In this document: positions 47,870 to 60,200 of the stretch, in pieces
Layout: every line of letters begins with the position of its first letter
Position numbering within the stretch: position 1 is the stretch's first letter
NCBI GenBank assembly: GCA_002633005.1
Contig: NMRA01000159.1
Span: 124,001-188,000 of the forward strand
DNA length: 64,000 nt
Source of the DNA: Phoronis australis
Lineage: Eukaryota; Phoronida; Phoronidae
Direction of reading: 5' to 3'
Program-made: the position numbers and the translations under genes
The notes under the pieces: generated by a model
What the model was told of the DNA's origin: nothing
The model's input: the letters and a program-made list of their open reading frames with translations, nothing else
Databases searched by the model: none

Positions 47870-48623
47870 GACAGTTTTGCACTGTTTTAACGGTGGCGTG
47901 AACGAGCAACACTGCATTATTGACACGAACGAACCACCTGTGACGGATTTGTCACCTCGAGCTCATGGCTCTTGTATCCCTTTAAGCAAACAACTTCCAA
48001 GCTTACTGAATAAGACCCAAAATAACCTTCTTACAAGCTGACGTACACAATGACGCCTCCGATGCCAAAGACGGTCCGAAGTGCACGTAAACAAAGATTA
48101 CTGGACATGATTCGGGCTACGAACAGTATTTCAGGAGTGACACATGCATAACTAATTAATTTAAGATTATCTAAGATGACCTGGAAATCGCAAGTTAACT
48201 AAAATGACAGTAAAAACAGTTGCTTTCTCCTAAAATGCAATTCAATGTTTGTTTTAGGTTGAGCAAATACCAACGGGCGCTGTTGATGGCCTCGGATTTG
48301 TGTTCACGTCATCAATCTTTGCTGCCCTCGTTGACGTGTTCTTGATGCGGAAAAATGTGAAGTATGAAAATCCCGCCTTCACTCTTTATCAACTGGCAAA
48401 AGAGTTTCTTGGACTGACTCTCATCAGTTTTACATGTGCACCTCGTCCTCGATGCACACTGGAACAAATGGCAAGGCAGTTCATGAATAACACTGGCGAC
48501 GAGCAAGTGAAAACAGCACTCTACAACCATTTCGTGAAGAGAGACATACTATCGGAAACACGTCACTCCATGGGGAAGAAGAAGATGCCCCCAAGCTTCT
48601 GCAAAAGTTTTGCAGATGACTGA
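42152..48623 (+). CDS. Gluzincin-type metallopeptidase, paralogue B (5 exons)
   Basis: Exons 42152-42172 (candidate), 43884-44129, 44981-45287, 46437-46645 and 48258-48623 join with phases 0, 0, 1 and 0 to 382 codons. HEVGH is at residues 166-170 and HESFGD follows with Glu at 196, the same 26-residue spacing as in A, so the gluzincin centre is complete. The candidate start, MGNIFSG, has Gly at 2 and Ser at 6, the N-myristoylation pattern, which would tether the enzyme to the cytoplasmic face of a membrane. The end is KKKMPPSFCK plus a short acidic tail. The tandem, same-strand arrangement and identical exon boundaries show duplication of A and B from one ancestor. Confidence 0.8.
43884..44129 (+). 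CDS. Paralogue B, exon 2
   Basis: Acceptor GATTTTGTAG, donor AAT|GTACGT, phase 0. Encodes TLMRLRKQDPSVDAV, later VTEGPEDSSVKIAGLDPIGY, and ends HCFAVVRN as in A. Confidence 0.8.
44401..44450. repeat. 10-bp tandem repeat (AAGCCGAGTC)
   Basis: Four to five near-perfect copies in intron 2 of paralogue B. Confidence 0.9.
44981..45287 (+). CDS. Paralogue B, exon 3 (HEVGH zinc motif)
   Basis: Acceptor CACTGTGTAG, donor ACTG|GTAGGT, phase 1. Contains FEWQWG, VVPRFREESQNPF, KRLIFDVWAP and IVAHEVGHAILDGL. HEVGH is the more canonical of the two metal motifs. Confidence 0.85.
46437..46645 (+). CDS. Paralogue B, exon 4 (HESFGD third-ligand motif)
   Basis: Acceptor TTTTCTATCCGCAG, donor TCA|GTGAGT, 209 bases. 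Encodes LHESFGDLTVIFSLMWQFDV and RDPETQGIRNLNSSLS. Confidence 0.85.
47812..47870. repeat. (CACG)n/(CA)n microsatellite
   Basis: CACGCACG run flanked by ACAC, in intron 4 of paralogue B. It creates Ala/Arg/Cys-repeat shadow frames. Confidence 0.95.
48258..48623 (+). CDS. Paralogue B, exon 5 (C-terminal)
   Basis: Acceptor TTTGTTTTAG. Begins VEQIPTGAVDGLGFVFTSSI and ends GKKKMPPSFCKSFADD. The stretch after TCAPRPRCTLEQMA differs most from A. Confidence 0.8.
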   Translation, partial: VEQIPTGAVDGLGFVFTSSIFAALVDVFLMRKNVKYENPAFTLYQLAKEFLGLTLISFTCAPRPRCTLEQMARQFMNNTGDEQVKTALYNHFVKRDILSETRHSMGKKKMPPSFCKSFADD

Positions 48624-48629
48624 CATTCA

Positions 48630-49725
48630 GACACAATGAGAACCAGTTTGATGTCCGTTATTCAGTGGAGAAAAAATGTTTATCAAAATGTGGCACGTTA
48701 TATTTGACTATTACTCAGAAAGGAGCAAGATATCGCAATCATTAACAGTTCAATTATTTCTGACGAGTTAAGCGAACGACAACACACATCTGTAAATATA
48801 AATGCGGACATAGTGACAGGGTAAAGCAGAAGTACGCATAGTCGAGTTTGTGTTTTTGATCAGCTCAATCAATAAGTGAGAAAAATGGGTTATTAATATT
48901 GTTTAATGGGAATGCAGAAGCCTGTGCTTTCAAATACAGAATCTGTACGTTCAACAACTGAAAACATGCATTGAGCAACTAATCTGTCGGCGTTTCGTTA
49001 CAGTATTATGACACCGTATCATTGGCATATGCAAAAAGTCATATGTTTACGTAGTGTGATCATTCAACGGCGTCAGCCCATTGGCGCATTTTCGGAAAAT
49101 TTCAAAAAGTACGCCCACGGGCGTATGTTTGGTAACTGTTTGCATGTTTTGAAAAAATGTTGTATGGTTTTAAAATACATATGAGATACGTTTTGACTTC
49201 AAAACGTGTTTATTTCGGAAAGACACGATGTTTTGGGATCAAAACTTCACTCAAATGACTATCATTTAGCGAGATATTGGGTAACGTCCTTGTCAACTAA
49301 CCGTATTACTACTGTTTTTGCTGAATGCAAAATAAGCATAGACCAATAAAATATTTAGTGGTGATATACAATAAAACGTGTTTATTTCAAATACTTTAAA
49401 AAATACGCCCCCTCCCTTCCGAAAGAACATCTGGGCGAATATTCAGTTTCATTTCATTTGTCTGAAAGATCTCTTTTCAAATATCCTCCATGGGCCTATT
49501 TTCGGAAATTCCCGGTGGCAATTTTCGGCGGAAAAAGAGTAGCTTGTGGAGTGGCTTATGAGCCTTGAAGCAAGCCAGGAACGGATTTGTTGCAGGTAAA
49601 TCCCTGCAGCAAACAGAAAATTCACGGTCTTCTGAGAGACGTATATGCTATTTATGACTTAGTTTCTTGCATAGCACTTTCCGGGGTTAGTTGTTACTAA
49701 GACTACATCCCATATCGTTGAGAAT
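48630..49725. other. Gene-less stretch
   Basis: No gene, RNA or transposon end seen. Confidence 0.45.
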
Positions 49726-49727
49726 GC

Positions 49728-49874
49728 CAGTGGTGGATTTAGAGGGGGCCAAGAGGGTCATAACCCCCCTAAAATTCTCCAAGATTCCACTTGGCAGTTC
49801 GGGAGTGCACGGACAAACTCCTTGCTAATACTCTGCCGTGCCCCCCCCGACTCAAAATCCCGGATCCACCCCTG
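49728..49874. mobile_element. Short hAT-like MITE (147 bp)
   Basis: Left end CAGTGGTGGATTTAGAGGGG and right end, as complement, CAGGGGTGGATCCGGG. The CAG[TG]GGTGGAT terminus is typical of short hAT MITEs. A target duplication is not evident. Confidence 0.6.
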
Positions 49875-49879
49875 AATTT

Positions 49880-51050
49880 GTACCGTGAATTTAGTGGCTC
49901 GAGTTCGCCAGGCAAGAACTGGGAATCACAGACAAACAACATCAACCCGATGCGATCAAACAACATAAACCTGATGCTCTAAAAATCGCCATGCACAAGG
50001 GGAAACAATTAGAGTGCCATTTGTAGTGCTGTGTACTGTTTATCGTATTATGCTTCCACCCTGTGTCCGCTTTTCTGCCTCCGGTTTATAAATACAAACG
50101 CTCGACACTCATAATGACTTTGTGGCGTAAGATTTGTAGTACTTCTAGCCAGACGGCTATCGTCAAAAAGACCTCAAAATTTCACATTACCCGGGTACAT
50201 CTCACGTCACCTCGTGGTGAAATTGTTTTCGACATGTAGAGCTAACAACCGGACGGACCGCATGCAAAATCTGGGAGTTTACCGACACTCATCTTGCCCG
50301 TTGTAGCTGTTTAAGTGAAACAGGTAATTTTGTGTGGCTTTTGTAAGAATTAAAAGTATGTCGTTGACAAAAAAACATTACGCTCGTTAGCCTCGTTCCA
50401 TCCTCCAGCTGGTAGTCCGCTTCGCACGATATGAATATAGAGTCAAGTTCCTAACTGCAATGACTTCCTTCTTTGGAAAGTTTCGCGAATTCGCTAGCCT
50501 AATAGATGTCGCGTCAGTGCTGCTCATTTACTACGAACGATCACCAGTCGTAACCAGTCACGGTCTATGAGTTAAATTTGCTCCACCCCCCAAAATCGCA
50601 GAAATCTTTGTTTACGATTGCCAAAACATGCATTTTGATCACCTAATTCATTAAACATGTACACTGCACACATTCATCAAAAAAATCTACTCCTGACAAT
50701 TTAACCGACAGAGCGAGTTTCGTACGATAAACTCACTCTTCATTAAAAATGCCTTTCTGATGTCGATTTTAAAAAGAAGCAGCATTGTTCAAACTATTTG
50801 CAAAAATGTTCTAATGCTTTTATCCCATATGCGTTGAATCAATCGAGTGCAATACGGCCATGTGACATTGTTTTCCGTATTCACATCCCGCACTACTTCA
50901 ACAATGCCCTCTGACATGGAAAGTTCTAAAGGTAGGTCTATGTCGACTCGACGTCGCTTGCCCTTTCGCTCATCAAACTTTCCCAAAATAGTTTTAGAGT
51001 ATAATTGCAGCAGTATAAATAACACTCAACATGCAATTAAGTCCCAAACG
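49880..51050. other. Gene-less stretch
   Basis: Nothing recognisable. Confidence 0.4.
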
Positions 51051-51058
51051 TAAGATCA

Positions 51059-51531
51059 AATGTTACAAGTTCAATGCACAATTATCGTTGTTTTCATCTT
51101 TGTTATCTCTTCAAATAATATTTTTTTGAATTTAAAACTGTTTCTTTTAGTAGAGAAAACTTGTAACCCAACGCGCAAGTACATACATATACGATGTGAT
51201 CCGCCACGTGAACAATCTGGGTGAAGTATTAAAAAAATTTGCCGAACAATGGAAGAAACTTAGGGAATTCGAAGCGTGTGGGATAAATACAAAACGTACC
51301 TCGATTGGCGTAGATGAAGTACATCGTGTAATATCCCACCCATTCCTAGTATCGACCGAGACAATTAAAGGTTCAGGTGGCGGATCACATCCTATATGTA
51401 TGTACCTGCACACTAGGTTACACGTTTTCCGTGGTGAAAGAAACAGTTTTAAATGAAACGACACATTATTTACTTGAAAAGAGATAACAAAGATGAAAAC
51501 ACAGATAATTGTGCAGTGAACTTGTAACATT
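51059..51531. mobile_element. Foldback element with arms of about 155 bp
   Basis: The left arm begins ATGTTACAAGTTCAATGCAC and the right arm ends GTGCAGTGAACTTGTAACAT. Inner shared words include CATACATATACGATGTGATC and CTTTGTTATCTCTT. The loop (about 51215-51365) has a plus-strand frame (EVLKKFAEQWKKLREF...) with no known domain. Confidence 0.65.
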
Positions 51532-51539
51532 ACCTGAAA

Positions 51540-54465
51540 ATAGGTAAACAACAGCAATATTTGATATTGTAGTTACCGAGGAATCGGCGCCTGAGTTGCT
51601 GACGATATACATGTAAACTGTATGTAGCAATTGAAAACTGAGACAGACGTTTCATATAATTAAGTTTTGTTCAAGATGTTACGATTGAGACCTGATTGCC
51701 CATTGAGTGTTATTTACACTGCTGCAATAAAACTACTTTTGGGAAAATGTGATGATCAAACCAGCTAACGACGTCGAGTCGAAACTGGCTGCCCGACACC
51801 TTCTCACTTCAAGCTCTATCAGTATCGTTCTCAAGACGAAGACTTGAGAATAGACTCCTACGTCCCAGAGACAAATTAAAGGCGCAGAGCGTGTACTCCA
51901 TTAACAGTTCAACACTTCTCCGTTCTTGCTCATCGATCAACTAAGCTACACGTTGGCAGATTTCAATGTCTGTACGCCATCTTGTTGAGGAGTCTTTCTG
52001 TTGTTCTTTCTCTGGAAATGCTTTACATCAATCCCGTCTTGTAGTGAAAATGATGTCAGAAAAAGACAATTTCCCCCAAGTACGAAATATCGTAGCACTC
52101 AGTTGACACCTCACAGTTGTGAACCTGCTGGGGCCAATTACTGGAACTATTCACCCCTCTACTACATGAGTGGAATTCATTTGGACTGTTTACGATCGAC
52201 ATCAGCGCCTTGTTCCACAGCCCGACAAGTCAGTAGAAGAGATGATCAACAAACGAGACAATGCATAAGGCAATGCACAGTTGTATGCACATAATGGTCA
52301 TACTCAGTCTTTAGTATATATTTGAGTAAGAAATCTTGACTGAACAGTTCTTTCAAGAACGATTCATTGAACAGACGGCAGTTCTTCGTCAAGTAAAGAT
52401 TCAAGTTTCAGTCTCAGTCTAGTCTTCAAGTTTAGAGATTAGACCCTGGACCCTGAACTGTACAAACCTTGTTGTAAAAGAACGGCTGATTGAAGAATCG
52501 GTGAACAAACGACATTTTCTTTTAGGTGACGCTCTGTTTCAAAGCAAGTATGCTGAATTCTAGAAATATATGAGATGAACTTTTGAGTCATTGTTCAGGT
52601 CATCGTGCCAACTAGGACATTGCCTGGTGGGTGTTATGTTGTTCTCTCGAGTCCAACTATTAAACAGGCTTCCCGACACCTCCTCGCTGCAAGCACTACA
52701 AAAGACAATTTAAGAGTGTAGTACGGCTCGCAGCAGGCAAAAATGCCCAGAGTGGTGATAAAACCAACGTCACCGATTTGAACCATACTATGCATTTTAG
52801 TTACCTTTGGTATGATAAACAAAACAGTAAACTCCAATCTCATTTTACCTTGTTTAAGGGGAAGAAATCAGGGAGCCTCTATTTGGGGGTATACCATGCA
52901 ATGAACTCACCGAATATGCCTTATTTGCACTGCACAATAAAAAATATCGGCGCACAAGATCATTATTTGGTTGTAATTTATAAATAAAGCAAGTCTTCGG
53001 CTTCACAAAGATGTTAAACAATACTCATTAACTCTACCGCTAATTAAAAAATTTCAGGCATAAAGTATAGAGGGGTCAGAGGTTAACAAGGCATTGCAAT
53101 TTCGCCACACTTTGAGCACGTATATCTCAGCTGTCACAACACTGATCAACACCAGACTTTTACACAAGACGTTTCTATCTTATTACTGTTGATTAATACA
53201 GTAAAATCTTCTGGCGCTGAGCATTTTATTATAGGAATTGCAAGATTGCGACAACCACCTGAGTAGAAATTACCTTCAATACCGATACCTGTTTGGAACA
53301 TTACAACACCAGTAAAGTGCATAGTTTTGATTCAAAAGTTGATTTATTAATATTTAGTTTAGTGTAATTAAGTCAGGTGCAATTGGTTAAGGTATTTTTC
53401 CTTTTTAATTAAAATTCCGCGTTTTTCGTGAACCCAGTGTCCAACAACAGGTGTCACTTTAGTGGTGGCAAAATGGATGATCCTGACTTGCTGTGTTATT
53501 TGCTATTATGATGGAGTGTGATGAAGTGTGTGGAACCTCAAAACAATGTCCTCTGCACATGTGTGAAACCTTGATGCGGCATAAAGTGAGTACCAAACCA
53601 CCACACCTACATACTGTGCGGCAACTGATTTTGGCGAGAGTCGGACAATTTATAAATGCGAAATGCGTGTTCACCGGACCCGTGTCACGCCTGTGTGACT
53701 GCGTCCAAGGCAAGGGCAAGACACCGGGCTCATCTTGGAATTCTGTGGAAACCAGGTAGACTCTGCAAACACCCATTTCATTAGCGGTAGCTCGCGTGCC
53801 AAGCCTGAAGTGGGGATGCTGGTTGAAATGTCTAAAGTCAACTTACTTCCACAGGAACTCAACAGGTCAATGCACATTGGCGGATTAAGGGGGGGGGCAG
53901 GGGGCCCGGCCCCCCCTCCTTGGCTACCGCAAAAAAATAAAACAGCAAGAGCGTAAGGAAATGTAGTTAAAATTATATGGATGAAACAAGATTTAAATGT
54001 GTGCAGTTTTAGTGTTTGGGGGGGGGGGAGGCTCAGATCCAATTTCAAGTGTCAAATTCGAAACACGGCGCATTCGTAACGACTGGCAGTAGCGCTGCGC
54101 ACTACGACTCCGTTACCGTCGTCTGCTCCACTGAAAATGGAACCTGAGTGACAATGAAAAAACAGAAGCTGCTAGTAAGATGTGAATTTTAATCGAAGCC
54201 TTTGTGAATCACTCAGAAACTCGTAATTTTCTCTTTGTCAAGCCTTAACTTAACACGATTTCCAAAGCAATCCCGTCATTATTGCCAACACGAAAAACGG
54301 ATTTGGTTTTTGGGCATTTGAAGACTATTTTAAATACAACAAATTTGTTAAGAACCGATTGCACAAAATATAAAACGTGTAATAAGCATTACAAAAAGAA
54401 GTAGGTTTCGCGCGCAAACGCTGTGGACCATAAACAAGTAGGTATCTTAGAATGAGATTAGTAGT
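51540..54465. other. Repeat-rich stretch without a supported gene
   Basis: Two imperfect direct repeats of about 30 bases (CTGGCTGCCCGACACCTTCT at about 51786 and CAGGCTTCCCGACACCTCCT at about 52664) hint at a decayed retroelement. Poly-G/C runs at 53890-53925 and 54018-54030 look like MITE ends (GGCGGATTAAGGGG). No reading frame is convincing. Confidence 0.35.
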
Positions 54466-54471
54466 AAAAAT

Positions 54472-54537
54472 TGTGGTGGTGTAGTGGTAAAGCACGCGCG
54501 CACTAACCGCCAGGTCGTGAGTTCGAGTCTGTGGTAC
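54472..54537 (+). ncRNA. tRNA-like Pol III promoter, probable SINE head
   Basis: GTGTAGTGGTAAAGCAC fits an A box and the following D-arm region, GAGTTCGAGTCT fits a B box at tRNA spacing, and a T-run follows at about 54543. The acceptor and anticodon stems do not pair well, so a functional tRNA is unlikely. A tRNA-derived SINE or tRNA pseudogene fits better. Confidence 0.45.
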
Positions 54538-54544
54538 TTACTGT

Positions 54545-57200
54545 TTTTCTGTTTGACAGGTTCTCCGTGTTTTTTTTGTCTTTTTCTTGGATAATACTTC
54601 AGGAATCAAGGAAAATGCTTGATTTTTAGAGGAAAAAACAGAAAAATCTCCTAGGCGGGAGGGGAGCAAATCCGGACAAAATGTTGGCCCCCCTTGTGAT
54701 ATCCTAGATCCGCCACTGTTGGCAATGGTACTGGTCATGTAATTGCAAAAAACTTCAGTGCTGTGGAAAATTACTAGTCTTTTACATTTCGCCTGTGTTG
54801 CCGAACACCCGACCAAACACAGCCGACTACGATTAGCAGACGACGTACTTGCTGGAAGTAAAACATGCTGATTTTTATCCTCTGACACAGCGCCACCTAT
54901 ACTGAAAAGTAAAGTGGAAGCATGATGAGCGACACACGGAATTCCGTGTATGGGTATCAATGCGCATGCTTGGTCGGAAATTTACCGATCACATCGCCAC
55001 CACTTGCACACGCCTTCTATGCACTGTACTTGTTTAGGCTTAAGGCACTGGATCGGTGTTTCTTTTGTTTACTTCAATCACTGTGCCCGTTTTAATAAAT
55101 TACAACTAATTAAGTCCGAGGTGGTCGCAAAATTGCGAAACAGTAAACTGAAAGGGGTTTCCCAGATTTCAACCAGTGGGAACGACTGAGTGTTATGATG
55201 TCGGTTTCATTACTATAACCAATGAGAAGCCATGTTAAACAACATTCCACAGTGCTACTTTTCGTAGCACCGTGAGAGAGTGTACTACGAGGTGTCGTTA
55301 GTAAATAATGACGTCACGGCTTATGCGTAAGATCACACATATCGTTCATTGAAAATATACGGAGTTAGCGGTCCATGTACTATAGTCTGTGGTCTCAACA
55401 AGAGCCGTTTTCTGAGTTTCCTGAAGTTAAAATTTGCCTTGTGTTTGGAAGTTTTTCCTTATACATGTATTTTGCCACTTTCTTGAGATTATTCTTATTT
55501 TACCTATCAGACTAGCTATCTGGCTTACTTTTTCCTTGGCGGTTAGGATATTAAACCGTGTGCCATAACACATTACAGCGTTCTTTCGTTCAGTAACTTT
55601 TCCAGACGTGAGGGGTGCTGAACGTGGGATAACAGCTGGCTGTTTTGTTAACTGCCCAGCTCTGTCTTTTGTCCCGTATGATAACAAGCAGGCCAATTAT
55701 CTCCCAGGCTTCAAAGGAAACGTATGGTGGTTGCACGCTATTACCGAACGCGATGAACACGGTCAAACCCAGTGCTTCCGTTTGGACAGAATAGATTGTC
55801 TTCACTTCTGTTGTAGTCGGGCAATTTTGGTGATTCAAAAACGAAACATGATCACCATTTGACAAGAAATTCAGAAATTTTATTGATTTAAGCTCAAATA
55901 TGTTATAACTTAACTTTCATTTTTGATAGCACAGCCCAGTCAGGCTAGATACGATCTGATCGGAGATTAGAGCAAATATCGAACAAAAGAGCGCAGCCTC
56001 CCAACCATAAATGTCAGAATGGAGTCGTGTAAGATATTGGCTACGGGAGTAAACTTCCCAACTTGTTGTTTTGCTATAGAATTGAACAAGTTGGGAGCAA
56101 CTGGATGTCGCCGTCTTGACGGCGAAATTAGAATTACATAATAGATCGAAATGTGCTTAGGCATGTCGATATCGAAATCGTTTGCTCCTGCATCGAGTTC
56201 GATTATAATTCGATTAATCGTCCCACCGTTATCAAAAGGCATTAGTTAATTTGAACAAGTCGATCGTTGCATGCGCCCCAGAATATGTTTAGCTAAAAAG
56301 CGTTGAAAGTGAAGTTCCATGGCCTACCGACTGGTGTATGAATTGAGTCAATTTCAAACCAAAGAAGAAATATTCAAGCTCTGATGGCATAATGTCATGA
56401 CCCACCACCAGTTTCCGAACACTTTCTTGCTATTTTCAGAAAATCACTTATTGTTGAATACCTGTCTTTGACTAAAGCGCAATGCTAAGCGGGTCAGGTG
56501 GTAATGGTACATTTGACATTGATTGCACTTGGTCAAAGAGCAATGATGAAAAAGTGACGCCTTGACAATTAACCTACAACGAATTTGATGAATATCAAAC
56601 TCTGGTACCGATTTCACACGGAATCAAATAGGTTTGGTGTCGTTTTAACTCCATATCCTGAAGATTTTGGCGGAAATTAGTGACTTATATTTGCAGTTGT
56701 TCATTGGAAACTTCTTTACCTGTCGAGAAATTCAAACATTTATTGAATGAATCATTGCATAAGCATAATGGTGAATCCTTGCACGCATCGGAGCGGGAGG
56801 CTGGCCGTAGGCAATACAACAAAGGGCAAATAACTCTCTGGAGACGGTTTGATCGAGAGAGCGGCGAAATATCTGGCTGAGTTGACGACACTTTTTTAGG
56901 AACCCCTTCCTGAGTTTGACCGTTCTGCCGTCTTAATTTTTGTCAACGTTAATGGCTATGACGTACAAAATTTGGTTGAGAGAACCAGTCATGCGGCAAA
57001 CTACAGTGACCTCCACACAAAGTGTCCTTACTAACAGGAGTCAACACCATGCAGGCGAAATATGACTTCAAACAACGTAAAACCAAATGATCGCAAAATA
57101 CTTGTATTTATGCTTAAAAACACAGAACTACACTTCAAAATGTAAAAGTTCTGCAAATACTCCACGGCACATAAATTAGAATAATTATTCCCCCAACCGG
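54545..57200. other. Gene-less stretch
   Basis: A hAT-like terminus (GATCCGCCACTG) ends near 54719. Short frames at 55427-55865 have no recognisable domain. No gene is called. Confidence 0.35.
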
Positions 57201-57233
57201 TGCTTTAATTGTAGTAGAGTCCCAAGTGAACTC

Positions 57234-60200
57234 TCAGTCCTCTGGTGAGGGGGCGCAACACAAAAGGCGTCGCCACCAGGATAGTCTTTTCTCGTTGTTT
57301 GTTCGTGACGGAGACTTATTCTTACGATTTTTCTTTTGTTTCAGATACCCGTGATCGTCATCAGTATATTCTTTTCTCACGCTAACGCTTTCATTGTTGA
57401 CAGAGGTGAGGTTGCCCATGCTGTCACCAGTAAAGTCATCGACACCTCCCTCGTTGCCATAAGAGGCATCGACAATGTCTCCATTGATAACGTCAGTTAC
57501 AAGTCCGTAGTTGTCGTCTGTGCCACGATATTCCCGCACTTCATTCGTAAAAGAACTTCCAGATTCAGTTTCAATATTTGTATCGTGCCCTGTGTCACCA
57601 TTTCCAAACAGAGTATCATGTCTTGGGACACCTCTACCTTGCGCAGTATCCTGCACAGGATCACCATTTCCATACGCAGTGTCATGTTCAGGGACAACAT
57701 TTCCGTACGGAGTATTTTCGTTGAGATCACCTTGTTCATGTGGAATGCCGTTGTCATGATCGCCCTTGCCATACGGAGTATCTTGCTGGGTCTCACCGTT
57801 TTTATATGAAATGTCGTTGTCGGGGTCACCATTTCTATACTGAGTATCACTGTGAAGACCGCTTTTTAAATACGGAGTATCATGCCATGGACCAATATTT
57901 CCTTTCGAAGTGTTAAGCTCAGGCTCACCATTATCACATGGTGCCTCATGTATAGAATCACGGTTGTCGTGTGAAGCGTCGAACCCATAATCACTTCTTT
58001 CATATGTAATACCAGGTCTGAGATCAACCTCATTACATGAATCGTCACGTTTGTCTTCATCATTTTCACCATGAGCATTGTTTCTGTCATTTACATTGAG
58101 AACAGCTTGTTCGTTTCCTTCGTCGCCACCTGCGCTATTTATCACCTGTCTAACAGTGCTATTTTTAATGTCACGAACGTACATGTCCATTCCATCGGTA
58201 ACATCAGCAAGGCGTCCGTTCGTGCCCTCGGTGGCATCATGTATGCATCTTTCTCCGTTAGCAGTCGCGTCAGCAATGTGCTCAAGTCCTTGAACTGCAA
58301 GTATACCGTCTGTTTCCTCTTTATATTTCGCCTGCATGGCGCCAACCAAGTTGGCAATTTCACTGTTTGCATTGAAGTTGTTCTTCTGATTCAATGCGTT
58401 TTTGCTATCCACTGTAGCAGTAGGAACAATACATGGTTTGAGATTTGTTTCTGAATTGATGATTGCAGCTGCCGTAGTTTTCTGATGCCCTTGTGGTATT
58501 TCTGGGATGTCGTCGAGAATGTCTTCATTATATTCACAGTGAACAGTTATGGTCTGTCCGTTTTCATCTACTTTAGTCAAAGTGATACTTGAATCTTCGT
58601 ATTCTTCACTCAAGTCATCATCTTCAAAATCTCCCAGCATGACGGAAATTATTGCTGTTATAATGTCCAAGAGGTTCTCTGTGAAATCTACTATATGTCG
58701 CTTGATAATATTCACAAACGGTGATATATACGCCATTAGAAACATCATCAAGTCTGCTAATACCCTAATAGGTACTTTTACTGCCATATTCAAATATGAA
58801 TTCTGACATCCTAGACCATCTTCTCCATACAGGGTATCATGTTCTGTGTCACCGTCTTTACACGGAATATCAATTAGTGTATCACCATTTCCACATGAAG
58901 TATCAAGTCTTGGATCACCTCTTCCACGCGAAGTATCCTTTACTGGATCACCATTATTATACACAGTGTCATTCTCAGGGACAACATTTCCATACCGAGT
59001 ATCTTGCTGAGTCTGACTGTTTTTATATGAAATGTCGTTGTCGGGATCACCATTTCTATACTGACTATAATTGTAACTATCTCCTTTTCGATACAGAGTA
59101 TCATGCCATGGACCACTATTTCCTTTCGAAGTATTATGCTCTGATTGACCATTATCACATGGTGCCTTAGGAATAGAAGCACGGTTGTCGTACGAAGTGT
59201 TGGACCCATGATCACTTCTTTCATATATAATACCAGGTCTGAGATCGCCTTCATTATATAGATCGTCACGCTTGTCTTCATCATTTTCATCATGAACATT
59301 GTTTCTGCCATTTACATTGAGAACAGCTTGTTCGTTTCCTTCTTCGCCACCTGCACTATTTATCACCCGTCCAACAGTGCTATTTTTAATGTCACGTACG
59401 TATCTGTCCATTCCATTGGTAACATCAGTAAGGAGTCCGTTCGTGCCCCCGGTGGCATCAAGTATGCATCTTTCTCCGTTAGCAGTCGTGTCACCAATGT
59501 GTTCACCGTATTCATAAACAGTGTCATGGTCAAGGACAACATTGCCATACGGAGTATCTTGCTGGGTCTCACCGTTTTTACATGAAATGTCGTTGTCAGG
59601 ATCACCATTTCTATGCTGACTATCAATGTATCTATCGCCCTTTCGATACGGATTATCATGCCATGAACCACTGTTTCCTTTCGAAGTATTATGGTCAGGG
59701 TCACCACTATCACATGGTGCCTCATGTATAGAAGCACGGTTGTCGTGTGAAGCGTCAGACCCATGATCACTTCTTTCATATATAATACCAGGTCTGGGAT
59801 AACCCTCATTACATGGATCGTCACGCTTGTCTTCATCATTTTCATCATCAGCATTTTTTCTGTCATTTACATTGAAAATAGCTTGTTCGTTTCCTTCGTC
59901 GCCACCTGCGCTATTTATCACCCGTCCAACAGTGCTATTTTTAATGTCGCGTACGTACCTGTCCGTTCCATCGGTAACATCAGTGAGGCGGCCGTTCTTG
60001 CTCTCGGTGGCATCAAGTATGCATCTTTCTCCGTTAGCAGTCGCGTCAGCAATGCGTTCATCGTATTCATAAACAGTGTCATGCTCAAGGACAACATTGC
60101 CATACGGAGTATCTTGCTGGGTCTCACCGTTTTTACATGAAATGTCGTTGTCGGGATCACCATTTCTATGCTGACTATCAATGTAACTATCGCCCTTTCG

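Noticed and set aside
51678-52720. LTR retrotransposon or solo LTR (TGTTACGA start, CCCGACACC direct repeats)
   Set aside because: Direct similarity is only about 30 bases and imperfect; no primer-binding site, polypurine tract or pol motifs were found.
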